Position numbers and translations under genes: made by a program | Part shown: piece by piece, positions 63,931 through 64,000 of the stretch | Layout: the number at the start of each line of letters is the position of its first letter | How positions within the stretch are numbered: position 1 is the stretch's first letter | The notes under the pieces: generated by a model | Seen by the model: the letters and a program-made list of their open reading frames with translations, nothing else | Databases searched by the model: none | Told to the model about the DNA's origin: nothing | Origin: Prostheceraeus crozeri | Lineage: Eukaryota; Platyhelminthes; Polycladida; Euryleptidae | NCBI GenBank assembly: GCA_907163375.1 | Contig: CAJQUW010012957.1 | Span: forward strand, 1-64,000 | Reading direction: 5' to 3' | Length of the DNA stretch: 64,000 bases

Positions 63931-64000
63931 ATGCCTTTCACCCTATGCTTACTACGAATCTGTCCGTCTGCCGAGTTCTAGTGAGTTCCTCTTCTTGTCG

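Noticed and set aside
1-64000. LTR retrotransposons, Helitrons, rRNA genes
   Set aside because: I looked for paired LTRs, gag-pol order, Rep/helicase motifs and conserved rRNA words and saw none.

Overview
The window is eukaryotic nuclear DNA, most likely from a (marine) invertebrate animal. It is AT-rich and has no bacterial operons. It carries many animal transposon classes: non-LTR retrotransposons, Penelope-like elements, hAT, Harbinger, mariner and Tc1 relics, MITEs, a tRNA-derived SINE, a minisatellite, and short exons with splice signals. I cannot name the species. Almost everything recognisable is mobile DNA; only one weak host-gene candidate (about 53.0-54.5 kb) is visible.

The centre is a complete, bounded Polinton/Maverick (adintovirus-type) element at 16486-34256 (17,771 bp). 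It has 455-bp terminal inverted repeats (TIRs) that are almost identical, termini 5'-AG...CT-3', and a 6-bp target duplication CCAAAT. It encodes an adenain-type protease, a phospholipase A2-like domain fused to a retroviral-type integrase, protein-primed DNA polymerase B, an A32/FtsK-type packaging ATPase, double jelly-roll major and single jelly-roll minor capsid proteins, two pX/pVI-like membrane-active minor proteins, a coiled-coil fibre-like protein, a conserved two-membrane-segment protein, a possible sliding-clamp-like protein and several unknowns. Most genes lie on the minus strand; the protease and clamp-like gene are on plus. The near-identical TIRs suggest recent insertion or terminal homogenisation, yet polB, the ATPase and the fibre-like gene carry frameshifts or a stop. 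Either decay is recent or some breaks are homopolymer sequencing errors.

The most unusual signal is a family of GC-rich mini-hairpins, often paired, scattered through the Polinton. Stem sequences differ between copies but arms always match each other (for example GGACC-aaa-GGTCC, GGAGC-ttc-GCTCC, GAACC-gaa-GGTTC). They form intergenic arrays, cover or abut several stop codons, and are inserted in frame inside at least five protein genes. A larger hairpin with a CTTCG-repeat loop sits at both element tips. A second recurrent signal is a T-tract/A-tract motif before almost every Polinton start codon.

Layout: 0-1.3 kb decayed LINE (minus); 1.95-5.5 kb LINE with ORF1 and broken ORF2 (plus); 6.2-15.7 kb MITEs, a Penelope RT relic and two hAT derivatives; 16.5-34.3 kb Polinton; 35.8-40.2 kb an unclassified 4.4-kb DNA transposon with 13-bp TIRs, a 4-bp target duplication, subterminal 17-bp repeats and a multi-exon gene; 41-42.3 kb nested Penelope, MITE and mariner; 46.6 kb Tc1 relic; 47.9-49.2 kb transposase-like pseudogene; 51.3 kb LINE 3' end; 53-54.5 kb candidate host exons; 55.2-56.0 kb Harbinger; 59.7-61 kb SINE and a Penelope GIY-YIG domain split by a hAT with perfect 8-bp target duplication; 61.7-63.9 kb a 76-bp minisatellite. 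Boundaries given for decayed repeats are read by eye.
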